DNA of 6,268 bases from JACIWG01 sp049969935 (lineage in GTDB: Archaea > Thermoproteota > Nitrososphaeria > JACIWG01): positions 1 through 6,268 of the forward strand of contig JBMFNX010000049.1 of assembly GCA_049969935.1 (NCBI GenBank). The letters run 5' to 3'. The position numbers and the translations under genes were made by a program. Below, one piece after another: positions 6,020 through 6,268 of this stretch. Every line of letters begins with the position of its first letter. The stretch's first letter is position 1. Below the pieces are notes generated by a model that did not search any database, was not told the DNA's origin, and worked only from the letters and a program-made list of their open reading frames with translations.

Positions 6020-6268
6020 CTAAACCAAAATATTAAACCCCTCAACCAAGAGAATCTGGGAACCGCCTATACGCAGATTAAGCAGATTAGCAGAAATAAC
6101 AGGTTCAAGCAACACTATTACACCCAAATATAAGGGACGCACACTTACAATATTTAGTCTCAAAAATACTGGTGGAAAAAAATAAAACCCACAATATGAA
6201 CCGTCACAGGAAAAGCTTAAGCACACACCCCCTCTGACATTATCATAGGAAAACACACCATAACATGA
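6020..6268 (-). CDS. Uncertain partial open frame, C-terminus of a hypothetical protein
   Basis: A minus-strand frame is open from the right edge to TAG 6022-6020, 82 codons with no stop. I recognise no family. It is hydrophobic and strand-like, ending in a patterned segment (PVISANLLNLRIGGSQILLV) that looks protein-like, and has three cysteines near VCLSFSCDGSYCGF. Against it: it contains no lysine at all, very unusual in an AT-rich genome, and it uses CGT for arginine where neighbours mostly use AGA/AGG. The opposite strand is the A-rich one, as coding strands here usually are. It could be the tail of a larger membrane or beta-rich protein, a decayed gene, or non-coding. The first potential start inside the window is GTG 6256. 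Confidence 0.3.
   Translation of the reverse strand, partial: SCYGVFSYDNVRGGVCLSFSCDGSYCGFYFFPPVFLRLNIVSVRPLYLGVIVLLEPVISANLLNLRIGGSQILLVEGFNILV
6073..6094 (+). repeat. Short tandem repeat of GCAGATTA
   Basis: GCAGATTA occurs at 6073-6080 and 6082-6089, followed directly by a truncated copy GCAGA at 6090-6094. On the minus strand it encodes the repeated Asn-Leu pattern of the uncertain right-edge frame. It may be simple slippage. Confidence 0.5.

Noticed and set aside
6085..6120. GGTTCAAGC resembling a tRNA T-loop
   Set aside because: The flanking bases do not form the five-pair T stem and no acceptor, anticodon or D arm can be laid out around it.
6024..6185. Plus-strand 53-codon open frame with protein-like composition
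   Set aside because: It has no ATG, GTG or TTG anywhere and begins directly after a TAA stop, so it cannot be translated as it stands; kept only as a possible remnant.
6180..6268. Possible C/D box small RNA on the minus strand (ATGATAA-like box)
   Set aside because: The C box is imperfect and no D box CTGA with terminal stem is suitably spaced.
1..6268. CRISPR array, insertion sequence or integrase attachment site
   Set aside because: No regularly spaced direct repeats, transposase motifs, terminal inverted repeats around a transposase, tRNA genes or target duplications were seen on either strand.

Overview
The window reads as a piece of an AT-rich archaeal chromosome. Candidate TATA boxes lie about 25-35 nt upstream of several start codons, leaders are short, GGTGA/GAGGT-type Shine-Dalgarno sites appear in two or three places, and most genes begin with TTG or GTG rather than ATG. 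The best family matches also fit an archaeon: an AbiEi/AbiEii pair, a PPC/DUF296 protein, an RNase Z-like hydrolase and a DUF401 permease. I cannot name the species. A thermophilic or uncultured member of the Thermoproteota-type lineages is a guess from style only.

Layout. At the left edge the first 15-16 codons of a minus-strand P-loop NTPase run off the window, with Walker A at residues 8-15. It shares a divergent promoter region (48-154) with a plus-strand 12-helix MFS transporter (155-1264). The transporter converges on a two-gene minus-strand operon, and a perfect 10-bp inverted repeat (1264-1286) spans both stop codons like a bidirectional terminator. The operon is a type IV toxin-antitoxin pair: an AbiEi-like winged-helix antitoxin (2033-2731) followed, with an ATGA overlap, by an AbiEii/DUF1814 nucleotidyltransferase toxin (1278-2036). 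A perfect 12-bp inverted repeat with a 4-nt spacer (2767-2794) abuts or overlaps the operon's TATA box and is very probably the autoregulatory operator. The longest open frame for the antitoxin (from 2884) would translate through this operator, so I place the start at GTG 2731.

Divergently to the right, 3015-3935 encodes a 306-residue protein that I read as two tandem PPC/DUF296 domains. The first keeps the His-x-His plus Gly-His-Leu metal-site signature and the second has lost most of it. After a 39-nt gap containing a 14-bp palindrome comes an RNase Z-like metallo-beta-lactamase-fold hydrolase without the usual tRNA-gripping arm (3975-4715). These two may be co-transcribed. A DUF401 family (COG1906) multi-pass permease (4723-5943, minus) converges on them with a gap of only 7 nt. 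The last 325 bases hold an A/T-rich promoter-terminator region with repeated TTAAC motifs, and then an uncertain minus-strand open frame that runs off the right edge.

The genes do not form one pathway. The window is a mosaic: a toxin-antitoxin (anti-phage or mobile-element maintenance) operon between a drug- or solute-efflux-type transporter and a possible two-gene PPC/MBL unit, then an unlinked permease. The most distinctive items are the operator architecture of the AbiE operon and the double-PPC protein next to the armless RNase Z relative.
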